A DNA stretch of 64,000 nucleotides from Actinomycetota bacterium (GCA_029850535.1 JARCRU010000029.1:28340-92339); one strand, 5' to 3'; positions 39,274-51,433 are shown, numbered from the stretch's first letter. Program-made: numbers and translations. The notes: generated from the sequence alone by a model not told the origin.

Positions 39274-41433
39274 ATGACAAAGCGTTTTGATGGGACGCGC
39301 GACCTACGTCGTGCCGTTGACCGACTGGCCCGCCGCCTGCCCGAACCTCTCGAAGACCTCGCGTGGATCTCCTACAACTACCTCTGGAGCTGGACGCCCG
39401 GTGGTGTCGAGCTCTTCACCACGATCGACGACCACCGCTTCAAATTGGCTGGTGAGAATCCGGTGCGCTTCTTGTTGAACCTGCCCGAACGCGACCTCCT
39501 GCGCGCGGCCACCGACGAGACGTACCTGGAACTCTTGCACCACGTGGCCCAGCGCATGGAGGCCGACCTGGCCCGTCCCACCACCCGGGTTCTCCCGAGC
39601 GGTCCCGTGGCGTTCTTCTGCGCCGAATTCGCCGTGCACCAATCGCTGCCGGTCTACTCGGGTGGACTCGGCGTCCTCGCGGGTGACTATCTCAAGGAGA
39701 CGTCGGACCAGGCTCTCGACGTAGTGGGCGTGGGACTACTGTACCGGCGCGGGTATCTTCACCAGCGCATGGACCTGTCGGGTTGGCAGCACGAGTACTG
39801 GGTCGAGGCGAACACCGGACAATTGCCGATCGTGCGCGTGCGCGGCGGCGACGGCCTACCGGTCAAGGTGAAGGTCCCGGTGTGGGACTCCGAGCTCTCC
39901 GCGCAAGTGTGGCGGGTCAACGTGGGACGCACGACGTTGTTCCTACTCGACACCGAGCTGAAGGAGAACACCCCTCTCGAGCGCTGGGTCACCTCACGGC
40001 TCTACGAGGGCAGTCACGACATTCGCCTGGCGCAGTACGCCCTGTTGGGCATCGGCGGCGTGCGCGCCCTCGACGCGATGGGCATCCACCCGGGGCTGTT
40101 TCACATGAACGAGGGCCACCCCGCCCTCGCTTCGCTCGAGATCGCCTCTCAGACCGCCGCGGAACTCTCGGGGGAGCGTCCAGCCCTCACGGCCCTGCTG
40201 GCGCAGGGGCGCGACCGCTTCGCCTTCACCACCCACACGCCGGTCCCGGCGGGCAACGAGACCTACTCCTCGGATGAGTTCTTCCGGGTGCTGGGCCACT
40301 CGATCGACGAGATGGGCATCGCCCGTGAGGAGCTCGCGGCCCTGACGCGCATTGACGAGGGTTCCACCAGTGAGCCCATGGGCTTCTCGCCCCTGGCGAT
40401 CAAGTGCTCGCGCTCGACCAACGCGGTCTCGCGCCGACACGGCGAGGTGGCGCGCGGCATGTGGAACCCCCTGTTCCCCGAGCGCTCGGAGTCCGACGTG
40501 CCGATCACCTACGTGACCAACGGTGTGCACCTGCCGACGTGGATGAATCCGACCATGCGCGGACTCCTCTCCAAGGTCCTGGGCCACGACTGGGAGCGCC
40601 ACGCCGATGATCCCTCGCTATGGAGTCACGTCGACGAGATCTCCGACATCGACCTGTGGAACGCCCGTTGCCAGATGCGCGTCGCCCTGGTCGAGATGAT
40701 CCGCGACCGCATCGTGGTGGACCGGTTGGCGCGCGGCGAGGACGTGGATCTCGCGGTCTCGGGTCTCGAGGCCTTCGATCCGATGAACCTGACGGTGGGT
40801 TTCGCGCGACGTTTGGCGACCTACAAGCGACTGGACCTGCTCTTTCGCGACGTGAACCGTTTGCGCGACATCGTCGACCACGATCAGGGCGCGCAGTTCA
40901 TCATCGCCGGTAAGGCGCACCCGCTGGACAACGAGGCCAAGACCGTCGCCAAGAACATGTTCAGTGTGCAACGTTCCATGGACCTGCCCAACCGCGTGAT
41001 CTTCCTCGAGGACTACGACATGCGCGTCGCGCCCGCCCTGGTGTCGGGTTGCGACGTCTGGCTCAACCTGCCGCGTCCGCCCATGGAGGCCAGTGGCACG
41101 AGTGGCATGAAGGCGGCTATGAACGGCGGGCTCAACTTGAGCGTGCTCGACGGATGGTGGAGCGAGGGCTACAACGGGCAGAACGGTTGGGCCATCGACG
41201 GCACCACCCTGGACGACCCTCAGGCCCAGGACGAGCGCGACGCCAACGCCCTCTACGACCTGCTCGAGAACGAGGTCAAGCCGATGTTCTTCTCGCGCGA
41301 CTCCAACGGTATTCCGGTGGTGTGGCTGTCGCGTATTCGTGCGTCGCTGCGCAGCCTGGCGCCGATGTACTCCTCGGCGCGCATGCTCGAGGACTACACC
41401 AACCGCATCTACCGTCCGCACCCCGAGAAGTAG
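39274..41433 (+). CDS. glgP: Second alpha-glucan phosphorylase (GlgP family)
   Basis: LAWISYNYLWSWTPGGVELF, FFCAEFAVHQSLPVYSGGLGVLAGDYLKETSDQALDVVGVGLLYRRGYLHQR, HMNEGHPALASLE, GFARRLATYKRLDLLFRD, IAGKAHPLDNEAK, ASGTSGMKAAMNGGLNLSVLDGWWSEG; start trimmed to ATG 39274. Confidence 0.92.
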   Translation: MTKRFDGTRDLRRAVDRLARRLPEPLEDLAWISYNYLWSWTPGGVELFTTIDDHRFKLAGENPVRFLLNLPERDLLRAATDETYLELLHHVAQRMEADLARPTTRVLPSGPVAFFCAEFAVHQSLPVYSGGLGVLAGDYLKETSDQALDVVGVGLLYRRGYLHQRMDLSGWQHEYWVEANTGQLPIVRVRGGDGLPVKVKVPVWDSELSAQVWRVNVGRTTLFLLDTELKENTPLERWVTSRLYEGSHDIRLAQYALLGIGGVRALDAMGIHPGLFHMNEGHPALASLEIASQTAAELSGERPALTALLAQGRDRFAFTTHTPVPAGNETYSSDEFFRVLGHSIDEMGIAREELAALTRIDEGSTSEPMGFSPLAIKCSRSTNAVSRRHGEVARGMWNPLFPERSESDVPITYVTNGVHLPTWMNPTMRGLLSKVLGHDWERHADDPSLWSHVDEISDIDLWNARCQMRVALVEMIRDRIVVDRLARGEDVDLAVSGLEAFDPMNLTVGFARRLATYKRLDLLFRDVNRLRDIVDHDQGAQFIIAGKAHPLDNEAKTVAKNMFSVQRSMDLPNRVIFLEDYDMRVAPALVSGCDVWLNLPRPPMEASGTSGMKAAMNGGLNLSVLDGWWSEGYNGQNGWAIDGTTLDDPQAQDERDANALYDLLENEVKPMFFSRDSNGIPVVWLSRIRASLRSLAPMYSSARMLEDYTNRIYRPHPEK

Positions 41434-41436
41434 CCG

Positions 41437-41667
41437 CTAGCGACGCAGTCGGTACCACCCCTTGCGGACCTCGACGAACACGTCGCGGTCCTGGGCGGGA
41501 TCGTCGGCGCGGGCGATGAGCGTCGCGAGGGTCTTCTTCAAGGTGGCGTCGGGGAACGTGCTCCCGTAGCGCCGTGCGGTGGAGAGCAAGTCCGCGCTCG
41601 AGAACGCACTGATCCCCTGGTCGCGCAGAGACCTCGCCGCGGCGATCAGGTCGTCCTGGGCGCTCAT
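41437..41667 (-). CDS. Small hypothetical protein, winged-helix-like
   Basis: 76-aa ORF MSAQDDLIAAARSLRDQGISAFSSADLLSTARRYGSTFPDATLKKTLATLIARADDPAQDRDVFVEVRKGWYRLRR; fits the gap between convergent genes. Confidence 0.6.
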   Translation of the reverse strand: MSAQDDLIAAARSLRDQGISAFSSADLLSTARRYGSTFPDATLKKTLATLIARADDPAQDRDVFVEVRKGWYRLRR

Positions 41668-41856
41668 CGAGCGAACACTCCGTCAGCGTTCATCATCGGC
41701 ATCGCTCTCATTATCCCACACTGGTGTGGCGGCGTCCGTGGCGATGGTCACAGCGCCGTCGGCGCCAGTGCGGAGCCGGCGTCGAGGTGATGCGCCTACC
41801 ATGTCGTGGTCTCGACGGGGCGACGGTCCCCGCTCGAACGCCGAATAGGACCATCC

Positions 41857-42210
41857 ATGAACCTCATCGAAGAACTCACCGCCGAGACCCGAGAATTCGC
41901 TCGCCGCCGCGACTGGCTCTCTCACCACACGCCCAAGAACCTGGCGATGGCCATCGCCGGCGAGGCGGGGGAATTAGCCTCGGAGTTTCGTTGGCTGAGC
42001 ATCGAGGGTTCCGAGAGGAGCCAACTCACGGCCGAGCAGTTGCGCGACATCCGCCTCGAGATGGCCGACGTCCTCATCTTCTTGCTGCGTCTGAGCGACG
42101 TGCTCGATGTCGACCTGGCGTCCGCGGTGCGAGAGAAGCTCGCCCTCAACGAGGACCGCTTCCCCGCCGTCGTCGAACCTCAGGACGTAGCGGGGGCTCC
42201 GATTCGTTAA
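41857..42210 (+). CDS. MazG-like nucleotide pyrophosphohydrolase
   Basis: FARRRDWLSHHTPKNLAMAIAGEAGELASEFRWLS...DIRLEMADVLIFLLRLSDVLDVDLASAVREKLALNEDRFP. Confidence 0.9.
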   Translation: MNLIEELTAETREFARRRDWLSHHTPKNLAMAIAGEAGELASEFRWLSIEGSERSQLTAEQLRDIRLEMADVLIFLLRLSDVLDVDLASAVREKLALNEDRFPAVVEPQDVAGAPIR

Positions 42211-42415
42211 TGCCCTGAACTGAGAGGGTTCCCCGGGTCCCGGGGGCGTGGGGAGGGACAAAGGTCTTTTGTAACCGCGGTTTTCGGGGCCACGACGCCA
42301 CGAACCGTCTAGGTTCGAAACGTGGTCCACCCTGGTCATACCGAGTTCAACGTGGCGTTTCGACGCATCACGATCGCGATCCCCCTCGCGCGTCGTGGTG
42401 TGCGAGGGTGACGCG

Positions 42416-43006
42416 ATGTTCCAGGTGCGCATCCACGGACGCGGGGGCCAGGGAGTAGTCACCGCCGCCGAGATCCTGTCGGTGGCCGCCTTCGACGAGG
42501 GCCGCCAGGCGCAGGCCTTTCCCAGTTTCGGCTCCGAGCGAACGGGTGCCCCCGTGGTCTCGTTTTGTCGGATCGACGACCGCGAGATCCGCACGCGCGA
42601 GCCCGTCATGGCGCCCGACGCCGTCATCGTCCAAGACGTGACCCTGATCAATCAGGTCGATCTCTTCTCGGGTCTCTCCCCGGTCGGGTACGTCCTCATC
42701 AACACCTCGCGCACGTTCGAGGAACTCGGTCTCGCCGACCTCTTCTCGCGTTTCCCGCGCCCGCACCTGGTGACCTGTCCGGCGACCGAGATCGCTCTCG
42801 CGTCCTTTGGGCGGCCGTTGCCGAACGCCGCCCTCCTGGGAGCCTTCGCCGCGTTGACGCGTCAGGTGACGTTGTCGGCGCTACAGACCGCCATTCGCGA
42901 CCACTTCGCCGGGGCGGTGGGTGAGCGCAACGCCGAAGCCGCGAGCGCCGCCTTCGACACCGTGACGATCTACCAAGAGGAGCTCGCTCGTGCTGCAGCA
43001 AATTGA
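42416..43006 (+). CDS. 2-oxoacid:acceptor oxidoreductase gamma subunit (PorC/PorG-like)
   Basis: MFQVRIHGRGGQGVVTAAEILSVAAFDEGRQAQAFPSFGSERTGAPVVSFCRI. Confidence 0.93.
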   Translation: MFQVRIHGRGGQGVVTAAEILSVAAFDEGRQAQAFPSFGSERTGAPVVSFCRIDDREIRTREPVMAPDAVIVQDVTLINQVDLFSGLSPVGYVLINTSRTFEELGLADLFSRFPRPHLVTCPATEIALASFGRPLPNAALLGAFAALTRQVTLSALQTAIRDHFAGAVGERNAEAASAAFDTVTIYQEELARAAAN

Positions 43007-44249
43007 GGGGTCGCGCGCCGTGGCTGAGACCGTCGCCCTGTGCCGACCCGAGGTCGTGTGCGCCTACCCGATCTCGCCCCAGACCCACATCATCGAGGCG
43101 GTCGGCGTGATGGTCAAGGAGGGTCGACTCAGCCCCTGTGAGTTCATTAACGTCGAGAGCGAGTTCGCGGCGATGTCGGTGGCCATCGGGGCGTCGGCCA
43201 CGGGCGCGCGCGCCTACACCGCGACCGCCAGCCAGGGCCTGCTCTACATGATGGAGGCGGTCTACAACGCCGCCGGACTCGGCCTGCCGATCGTGATGAC
43301 GCTGGCCAATCGCGCCATCGGCGCGCCGATCAATATCTGGAACGATCACTCTGACGCGATGGCCGTGCGCGACTCGGGCTGGATCCAACTCTTCGCCGAG
43401 ACCAATCAGGAGGCGGCTGATCTGCACGTGCAGGCGTTTCGCCTCGCCGAGGAACTCTCGGTGCCGGTGATGGTCTGCATGGACGGTTTCATCCTCACCC
43501 ACGCCGTCGAGGGGGTCGACCTGCTCGACCAGGCGAGTGTGGACCGGTTCTTGCCCCCCTACGAACCCCGTCAGGTGCTCGACCCCGAGCACCCGGTGTC
43601 GATCGGGGCCATGGTCGGTCCCGAGGCGTTCCCGGAGGTGCGTTACCTCGCGCACCTGCGTCAACTCGACGCGCTGCACCGCATTCCCGCCATCGCCGAG
43701 GAGTTCCTCACCGCCACCGGACGCCAGAGCGGCGGCCTGGTGCACTCGTACCGCACCGAGGACGCCGACACGATCGTGGTGGCGATGGGCTCGGTGCTCG
43801 GCACCATCAAGGACGCCGTCGATATCCGCCGCGAGGCCGGTGAGCGCATCGGCGTACTGGGCATCACGTCGTTTCGACCCTTCCCCGCGAGGGCGGTGCG
43901 CCAGGCGCTGAGCGGCGCCTCGCAGATCGTGGTACTGGAGAAGGCCTTCTCCATCGGTCACGGGGGAGTGTTAGCGACCGACGTGGCGATGGCCCTGCAG
44001 GGGACCAACTGCATCATCCGTGAAGTGGTCGCCGGGCTGGGTGGTCGCCCCATCACGCGCCAGTCCCTGGTCGCGCTCTTCTACAAGGCGGCGCAGGGTG
44101 AGCTGGGCGCCCTGTTGTTCCTCGACCTCGACATGGACGTGGTGGACCGCGAGGTCGAACGCATGAAGGCGAACCGGCGCTCGGGACCGTCGGCCGAGAA
44201 CGTACTGCGCGATCTCGGCGTCACGCGCGGCGAGGGGGCGCTGTCATGA
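42990..44249 (+). CDS. Pyruvate/2-oxoacid:ferredoxin oxidoreductase alpha subunit (PorA-like)
   Basis: GSRAVAETVALCRPEVVCAYPISPQTHIIEAV...NVESEFAAMSVAIGASATGARAYTATASQGLLYMMEAVYNAAGLGLPIVMT. Confidence 0.93.
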   Translation: MLQQIEGSRAVAETVALCRPEVVCAYPISPQTHIIEAVGVMVKEGRLSPCEFINVESEFAAMSVAIGASATGARAYTATASQGLLYMMEAVYNAAGLGLPIVMTLANRAIGAPINIWNDHSDAMAVRDSGWIQLFAETNQEAADLHVQAFRLAEELSVPVMVCMDGFILTHAVEGVDLLDQASVDRFLPPYEPRQVLDPEHPVSIGAMVGPEAFPEVRYLAHLRQLDALHRIPAIAEEFLTATGRQSGGLVHSYRTEDADTIVVAMGSVLGTIKDAVDIRREAGERIGVLGITSFRPFPARAVRQALSGASQIVVLEKAFSIGHGGVLATDVAMALQGTNCIIREVVAGLGGRPITRQSLVALFYKAAQGELGALLFLDLDMDVVDREVERMKANRRSGPSAENVLRDLGVTRGEGALS

Positions 44250-45286
44250 CCAAGCGACCGGTGCGGTTCTATCAAGTGGGTTCCTTCGCCGTGGGGAACC
44301 GACTGCTCAGCGATGAGGAGCGCACGGTGCAGTCGGACCCGGATCGTACGAACTCGATCGACTCGGGTCACCGGGCCTGTCAGGGATGCGGCGAAGCCCT
44401 GGGCGCGCGCTACGCCCTCGACGCGGCGATGCGCGCGACCAATAACCAGCTGGTGGCCGTCAACGCGACCGGGTGCCTCGAGGTGTTCTCGACGCCCTAC
44501 CCCGAGACGTCCTGGCGCATTCCGTGGCTGCATTCGCTCTTCGGCAACGCTCCCGCGGTCGCGACGGGGGTGGCCGCCGCGTTGCGCGTCAAGGGCCAGT
44601 CCGAGGTGCGCGTCGTGAGCCAGGGCGGCGACGGCGGGACCGTCGACATCGGCTTTGGTTGCCTGTCGGGGATGTTCGAACGCAACGACGACGTCCTCTA
44701 CATCTGTTACGACAACGAGGGGTACATGAACACCGGCGTCCAGCGTTCGGGGGCGACGCCCCCCGCGGCACGCACCGCGACCACCGACGTGGTGGGACCC
44801 CAGCCCGGCAACACCTTCGGCCAGGGCAAGGACCTGCCGCGCATCGCGATGGCCCACGACGTCGCCTACGTCGCCACCGCCACCGTCGCGGACCTGCACG
44901 ACCTCGAAGCCAAGGTCGAGCGCGCCATGGCGTTCCGCGGCGCGCGCTACTTGCACGTGCTCGTTCCCTGCCCCCTGGGGTGGGGGTCCGCCGCCAACGA
45001 GACCATCCACGTGGCGCGCCTGGCCAAGGAGACCGGGATGTTCCCGGTGTTCGAGGCCGAGTACGGGGTGGTGACCTCGGTGTCCAAGATCCGCCACCAG
45101 ACCCCGGTCGAGGAGTACCTGAAACTCCAGAAGCGCTTCGCGCACCTCTTCGGCAAGAATCCCCGGCCCGAGATCGTGGCCCACCTGCAAGAACTCGCCA
45201 ATCGCAACATCGCGCGCTACGGACTCATCGATCGCGAGGAGACGCCCGCCGCTCGTCACGCGTCGACCTCGGAGGAACCGGCATGA
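44246..45286 (+). CDS. Pyruvate/2-oxoacid:ferredoxin oxidoreductase beta subunit (PorB-like)
   Basis: [24 protein letters not shown]...[42 protein letters not shown]...[39 protein letters not shown]. Confidence 0.93.
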   Translation: MTKRPVRFYQVGSFAVGNRLLSDEERTVQSDPDRTNSIDSGHRACQGCGEALGARYALDAAMRATNNQLVAVNATGCLEVFSTPYPETSWRIPWLHSLFGNAPAVATGVAAALRVKGQSEVRVVSQGGDGGTVDIGFGCLSGMFERNDDVLYICYDNEGYMNTGVQRSGATPPAARTATTDVVGPQPGNTFGQGKDLPRIAMAHDVAYVATATVADLHDLEAKVERAMAFRGARYLHVLVPCPLGWGSAANETIHVARLAKETGMFPVFEAEYGVVTSVSKIRHQTPVEEYLKLQKRFAHLFGKNPRPEIVAHLQELANRNIARYGLIDREETPAARHASTSEEPA

Positions 45287-46908
45287 ACCAGCGACCCTTC
45301 GCCATCACCCTGGACGTGGGTTCGAGCCGTTCGAACCACACCGGCTCCTGGCGCGTCGAGCGCCCCAACTACGTGAATCGTCTGCCGCCGTGCAACAACG
45401 CCTGCCCGGCGGGTGAGAACATCCAGGGGTGGCTCTACGAGGCCGAGTCGGGTGACTACGAAGCCGCCTGGCGCACGCTGGTCGAGGAGAATCCGTTCCC
45501 GGCCATCATGGGGCGCATCTGTTTTCATCCGTGCGAGAGCGCGTGCAACCGCGTCCAGGTCGACGAGGCCGTGGGCATCAACGCGGTGGAGCGCTTCCTC
45601 GGCGACTACGCCCTCGAGCACGGGTTGCGTCTGCCCGACGCGGGACCCGCGACCGGCAAACGCGTGCTGGTGGTGGGCGCTGGACCGGCGGGCCTCTCGG
45701 CGGCCTACCACTTGCGACGCCAGGGTCACCACGTGCGACTCGTGGATTCCTCGGCGCAACTCGGCGGGATGATGCGCTACGGCATTCCGGCCTATCGACT
45801 GCCGCGCGCGGTACTCGACGCCGAGATCCAGCGCGTGATCGACATGGGCGTCGAGGTGATGTTGAACCACAACGTCGACGACATCGAGATCGAGCGAGAG
45901 AGCGGACGGTTCGACGCCATCTTCTTGGCGGTGGGCGCCCAATTGGGCAAGCGGGTCAACATCCCCGCGGGTGACTCGGCCAGGATCCTCGACGCCGTCT
46001 CGTTCTTGCACGAGGTGGCTGACGAGAATCCGCCCCTGCTGGGTCGGCGCGTCGTGATCTACGGTGGCGGCGACACTGCCATGGACGCCGCGCGCACCGC
46101 GCGACGCCTGGGTGCCACCGAGGCGGTCGTGGTCTACCGTCGCAACCAGGAGAAGATGCCCGCACACGTTGAGGAGTACGAACAGGCCCTCGGCGAGGGG
46201 GTCACCATGCGTTGGCTCTCGACCATCAACAAGGTCGACGCCGACAAGATCGTCATCGAGAAGATGCGCCTCAACGCCGAGGGTTTCCCCGAGGCCACCG
46301 GTGAGTACGAGGAGCTGGGCACCGACGCCGTGGTGCTGGCCCTAGGTCAAGACACCGACCTGTCACTGCTCGCGCGCGCGAGCGACATCGAGGTGAACGA
46401 TGGTTCGGTCCAAGTGGCCGAGAACCTCATGACCAACGGTCGAGGGATCTTCGCGGGGGGCGACGCCGTCCCGGCCGAGCGCACCGCCACCGTGGCCGTG
46501 GGTCACGGTAAGAAGGCCGCGCGCGGCATCGACGCCTACGTGCGAGGGGCGACCCCCGAGCCCGTCGCGAAGCACGCGCTGGCCGAGTTCGCCACCCTCA
46601 ACACCTGGTACTACTCCGACGCCGAGCGCACGCAGCGACCCGAACTCGAGAAGGTCCGCCGCCAGGACAACTTCGAGGAGGTGGTGCTGGGTCTCACCGA
46701 GCGCAACGCGCTCTTCGAGGCGCGGCGCTGCATGTCATGTGGCAACTGCTTCGAGTGCGACAACTGCTTCGGCGTGTGCCCCGACAACGCAGTTCTCAAA
46801 TTCTCCGATGGCACCTACGAGTTCAACCTCGATTACTGCAAGGGCTGCGGGATCTGTGCGCACGAGTGCCCGTGTGGCGCGATAGAAATGGTCCCGGAGC
46901 GAATCTAG
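45283..46908 (+). CDS. GltD-like NAD(P)H/FAD oxidoreductase fused to a C-terminal 2[4Fe-4S] ferredoxin (PorD-like)
   Basis: [85 protein letters not shown]-terminal [18 protein letters not shown]...[21 protein letters not shown]. Confidence 0.92.
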   Translation: MNQRPFAITLDVGSSRSNHTGSWRVERPNYVNRLPPCNNACPAGENIQGWLYEAESGDYEAAWRTLVEENPFPAIMGRICFHPCESACNRVQVDEAVGINAVERFLGDYALEHGLRLPDAGPATGKRVLVVGAGPAGLSAAYHLRRQGHHVRLVDSSAQLGGMMRYGIPAYRLPRAVLDAEIQRVIDMGVEVMLNHNVDDIEIERESGRFDAIFLAVGAQLGKRVNIPAGDSARILDAVSFLHEVADENPPLLGRRVVIYGGGDTAMDAARTARRLGATEAVVVYRRNQEKMPAHVEEYEQALGEGVTMRWLSTINKVDADKIVIEKMRLNAEGFPEATGEYEELGTDAVVLALGQDTDLSLLARASDIEVNDGSVQVAENLMTNGRGIFAGGDAVPAERTATVAVGHGKKAARGIDAYVRGATPEPVAKHALAEFATLNTWYYSDAERTQRPELEKVRRQDNFEEVVLGLTERNALFEARRCMSCGNCFECDNCFGVCPDNAVLKFSDGTYEFNLDYCKGCGICAHECPCGAIEMVPERI

Positions 46909-46919
46909 GGGTCAGAGTC

Positions 46920-47933
46920 GTGGACATTCTCTTCGTCGGTGGAACCGGCATCATCTCGAGCGCCTGCGTGAGCGAGGCGCTGCGCGCGCACCACGACGTC
47001 TGGACGCTCACTCGCGCTCACTCGCGTCTGGCCAATCAGGTGGGCTCGCGCGCGCTGATCGCCGACGCCTCCGACGAGGACCAGGTGCGCGCGGCGCTAG
47101 GGGGACGCCACTTCGACGTCGTGATCCAGTGGACCGCCTACGTGCCCGAGCAGGTGGCGAAGGACCTGCGCCTCTACGCCGACGCCGGTCACTACGTCTT
47201 CATCAGTTCCGCGTCGGCCTACCAGAAGCCCCCGTCTCACTGGTTGATCAGTGAAGAGACGCCGTTGGCGAACCCGTTCTGGCAGTACGCACGTGACAAG
47301 ATCGCCTGCGAGGAGATGCTCGTCACGGCGCACGAGTCCACCGGTTTCCCCGTCACGATCGTTCGGCCTTCGCTCACCTACGGGGACTCGCAGATCCCGG
47401 TGGCGATCGGCAGTTGGGAGAAGCCCTTCACCATCGTCGATCGTCTGCGTCGCGGCGCTCCGGTGCTCGTTCCCGGTGACGGCACCAGCCTGTGGACGAT
47501 CACCCATAATTCGGACCTCGCGCGCGGTCTCATCGCTCTCTTGGGTCAGCCTGGAGCCATTGGTGAGGCGTTTCACATCACTTCCGACGAGGTGCTGACC
47601 TGGAATCAGATCTATCGTCAACTCGCCGCGGCGGTGGGGGTCGACGCGGACTTGCTGCACGTGCCCTCCGACGCCGTGGTGGCGGCCGAGCCGTCAATGC
47701 TCGGCACGCTCTGGGGCGACAAGTCCAATAGCGCGGTCTTCGACAACTCGAAGTTGCGACGCCACGTGCCCGACTTTCGGGCGCGCGTGCCCTTCGCGGA
47801 GGGCATCGCCGCCACGGTGCGCTGGTTCGACGCCGACCCCGAGCGTCAGGGGATCGACCACGCGGCCAACCAACTCTGGGACCACCTCGCCCACGTCTAC
47901 CGCGACGCCCTGCGTCGATCGGCGCGGCGCTGA
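46920..47933 (+). CDS. NAD-dependent epimerase/dehydratase family protein
   Basis: VDILFVGGTGIISSACVSEALRAHHDVWTLTRA Rossmann motif; YVFISSASAYQKP; GTG start at 46920. Confidence 0.85.
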   Translation: MDILFVGGTGIISSACVSEALRAHHDVWTLTRAHSRLANQVGSRALIADASDEDQVRAALGGRHFDVVIQWTAYVPEQVAKDLRLYADAGHYVFISSASAYQKPPSHWLISEETPLANPFWQYARDKIACEEMLVTAHESTGFPVTIVRPSLTYGDSQIPVAIGSWEKPFTIVDRLRRGAPVLVPGDGTSLWTITHNSDLARGLIALLGQPGAIGEAFHITSDEVLTWNQIYRQLAAAVGVDADLLHVPSDAVVAAEPSMLGTLWGDKSNSAVFDNSKLRRHVPDFRARVPFAEGIAATVRWFDADPERQGIDHAANQLWDHLAHVYRDALRRSARR

Positions 47934-47976
47934 TTCCGTGGAGCCGGCGTGGCGATAGTGGCCCGGGGGGAGGCCG

Positions 47977-48375
47977 CTATCGCGTGGTGTCGTGCTGGTC
48001 GCCGTAGGCGACGGGCGCGAGTTGGGTGAGTTCGTCGTCGCTGAAGACGCGCGAGCGAATGAGGAAGCGCACCCCCTCGGGCGCCTCCACCGAGAAGCCA
48101 CCGCCGCGGCCCTTGACGACGTCGATCGTCAAATGGGTGTGCGCCCAGTACTCGAATTGTTGGGCCCCCATGTAGAACGGCGTGCCGGCCACCTCACCGA
48201 GGTAGACGTCACGCTCGCTGAGGCGCAAGTCACCGCGGGGAAAGCACATGGGGCTCGAACCGTCGCAGCACCCACCCGACTGATGGAACAGCAGGGGTCC
48301 GTGCTGTTCCATCAGTCGCGCGAGGAGCGCCGCCGCTTCGTCGGTGATATCCACGCGGGAGAGGGCAGTGCTCAT
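47977..48375 (-). CDS. DUF779 domain-containing protein
   Basis: LMEQHGPLLFHQSGGCCDGSSPMCFPRGDLRLSERDVYLGEVAGTPFYMGAQQFEYWAHTHLTIDVVKGRGGGFSVEAPEGVRFLIRSR; downstream of an aldehyde dehydrogenase. Confidence 0.9.
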   Translation of the reverse strand: MSTALSRVDITDEAAALLARLMEQHGPLLFHQSGGCCDGSSPMCFPRGDLRLSERDVYLGEVAGTPFYMGAQQFEYWAHTHLTIDVVKGRGGGFSVEAPEGVRFLIRSRVFSDDELTQLAPVAYGDQHDTTR

Positions 48376-48379
48376 GGTC

Positions 48380-49897
<1,518 letters not shown>

Positions 49898-50067
49898 GGT
49901 GACTCCTTTGAGAGCGTGAGCTCCACAATCGGCTGCGACCCCCGCAGCTCAGCGTCGACCGTAGCGAGGCCGAGGTTGGCGAAAGGTTGGGACCCGTGGG
50001 GCGACTAGGGTGCGATTCAGGGCCACCGGACCTTTCTTCGGCGGTCGTTCACTGACTGGGGGAGTGG

Positions 50068-51291
50068 GTGAAGAGCGAACTGCGAGCGTTGCGAGGAGCG
50101 GTCGAGGCGAGTTGGCGCGTCGGCGTCGAGGGCCGCGGGTCGGCCCAGAGCATTCGACCCGAAGTCTTCTCGTCGTGGCAACGTTCGGCCCTGCGCGTGC
50201 CGGTGACGTTGCGTGAGGCACCGATGCTCTCGCCGGAGAATGCTCAACAATCCTTCAGCGAGTCCCGACTGGGTCGAGCCTGTCGGGTCATCCTCGATGA
50301 CCTGCGCGAAGTGACCGCGCTGGGCGACTACGTGGCCGCGATCACCGACGAGGAGGTCACCATCACGTGGCTGGCGGGGGGGCGCAAGATGCTGCGTCTC
50401 GCCGATGACGTTCACTTCACCCTGGGCGGGTGTTGGAACGAGGAATCCGTCGGCACCAACGCCCTGGCCCTGGCCCACAAGCTCGAGCACCCCTCGTCGG
50501 TATTCTCCGCCGAACACTATTCACCCATGGTGCACGACTGGGTGTGCTACTCGGCACCCATCCTCGATCCCGTGACGGGGCACTCCCTGGGGGTGATCGA
50601 CGTGTCCTCGCTGTGGTCGCAGTCCAACCCCGCGGCGATGGCGATGGTGCGGGCGCTGGCGCGCAATGTCGAGTACGAACTCGCCCGCGACGTCACTTCG
50701 CACCGCAGCGCACCGATCGACGCCTCCGCGTCGCAGCTACGTCTGCGACTCCTCGGCAGTAGCGAGGTCACGATGAACGGCACCACGATGCGCATCAGCC
50801 CCCGCCAGACCGAGATCCTGTGCATCCTCTCGCTCTACGAACGCGGGCTCACCCTGGATCAACTGGCCACCCTCTTGTACGGCGACGAGCGCGTCAGTCA
50901 CGCGACGCTCAAGGCGGAGATCTCTCACTTGCGCGCCGTGCTGGGCGACGTGATTACCTCCAGGCCGTACCGCCTGAACACGTGTGTCGACGCCGACCAC
51001 GTTCGCGTCTTGGCGGCCCTGCGCCACGGCGACCTCGTGACCGCCACGGCGTGGTACCGCGGATCGCTGCTGGTGAACTCGCGGAGCCCCGAGATCGAGA
51101 TGACGCGACACCAGATCGACGTGGCGATTCGAGACGCGGTGGAGCGTTCGGGCAACGCCGAATTGATGTTCCAATTGAGCAATATCGTGCCCGACGACCA
51201 GTTCCTCGCGGCGTCGGCGGCTCGAGGGATGCACCGTGGCGACGCCCGGCGAGGACTCACGACCTCACGACTCGCCGGACCGAGCAACTGA
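50068..51291 (+). CDS. GAF-domain transcriptional regulator (AcoR N-terminal-like) with C-terminal winged helix
   Basis: RPEVFSSWQRSALRVPVT..., GGCWNEESVGTNALALAHKLEHPSSVFSAEHYSPMVHDWVCYSAPILDPVTGHSLGVIDVSSLWSQSNPAAMAMV; C-terminal LRLRLLGSSEVTMNGTTMRISPRQTEILCILSLYERGLTLDQLATLLYGDE. Confidence 0.85.
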   Translation: MKSELRALRGAVEASWRVGVEGRGSAQSIRPEVFSSWQRSALRVPVTLREAPMLSPENAQQSFSESRLGRACRVILDDLREVTALGDYVAAITDEEVTITWLAGGRKMLRLADDVHFTLGGCWNEESVGTNALALAHKLEHPSSVFSAEHYSPMVHDWVCYSAPILDPVTGHSLGVIDVSSLWSQSNPAAMAMVRALARNVEYELARDVTSHRSAPIDASASQLRLRLLGSSEVTMNGTTMRISPRQTEILCILSLYERGLTLDQLATLLYGDERVSHATLKAEISHLRAVLGDVITSRPYRLNTCVDADHVRVLAALRHGDLVTATAWYRGSLLVNSRSPEIEMTRHQIDVAIRDAVERSGNAELMFQLSNIVPDDQFLAASAARGMHRGDARRGLTTSRLAGPSN

Positions 51292-51433
51292 GGATCGCGA
51301 GGTCGCCCTCGCGAGGTGACCACTTGCCCCTCGACCGCGTTACCGGTCTCGACGAGGGAGAACTCGTTACTCTCGGCGCACGGCGCGGTGGTCCGTCCCG
51401 GGCGCGCGGGTCACGACTCGACCCGGTCGAGCT

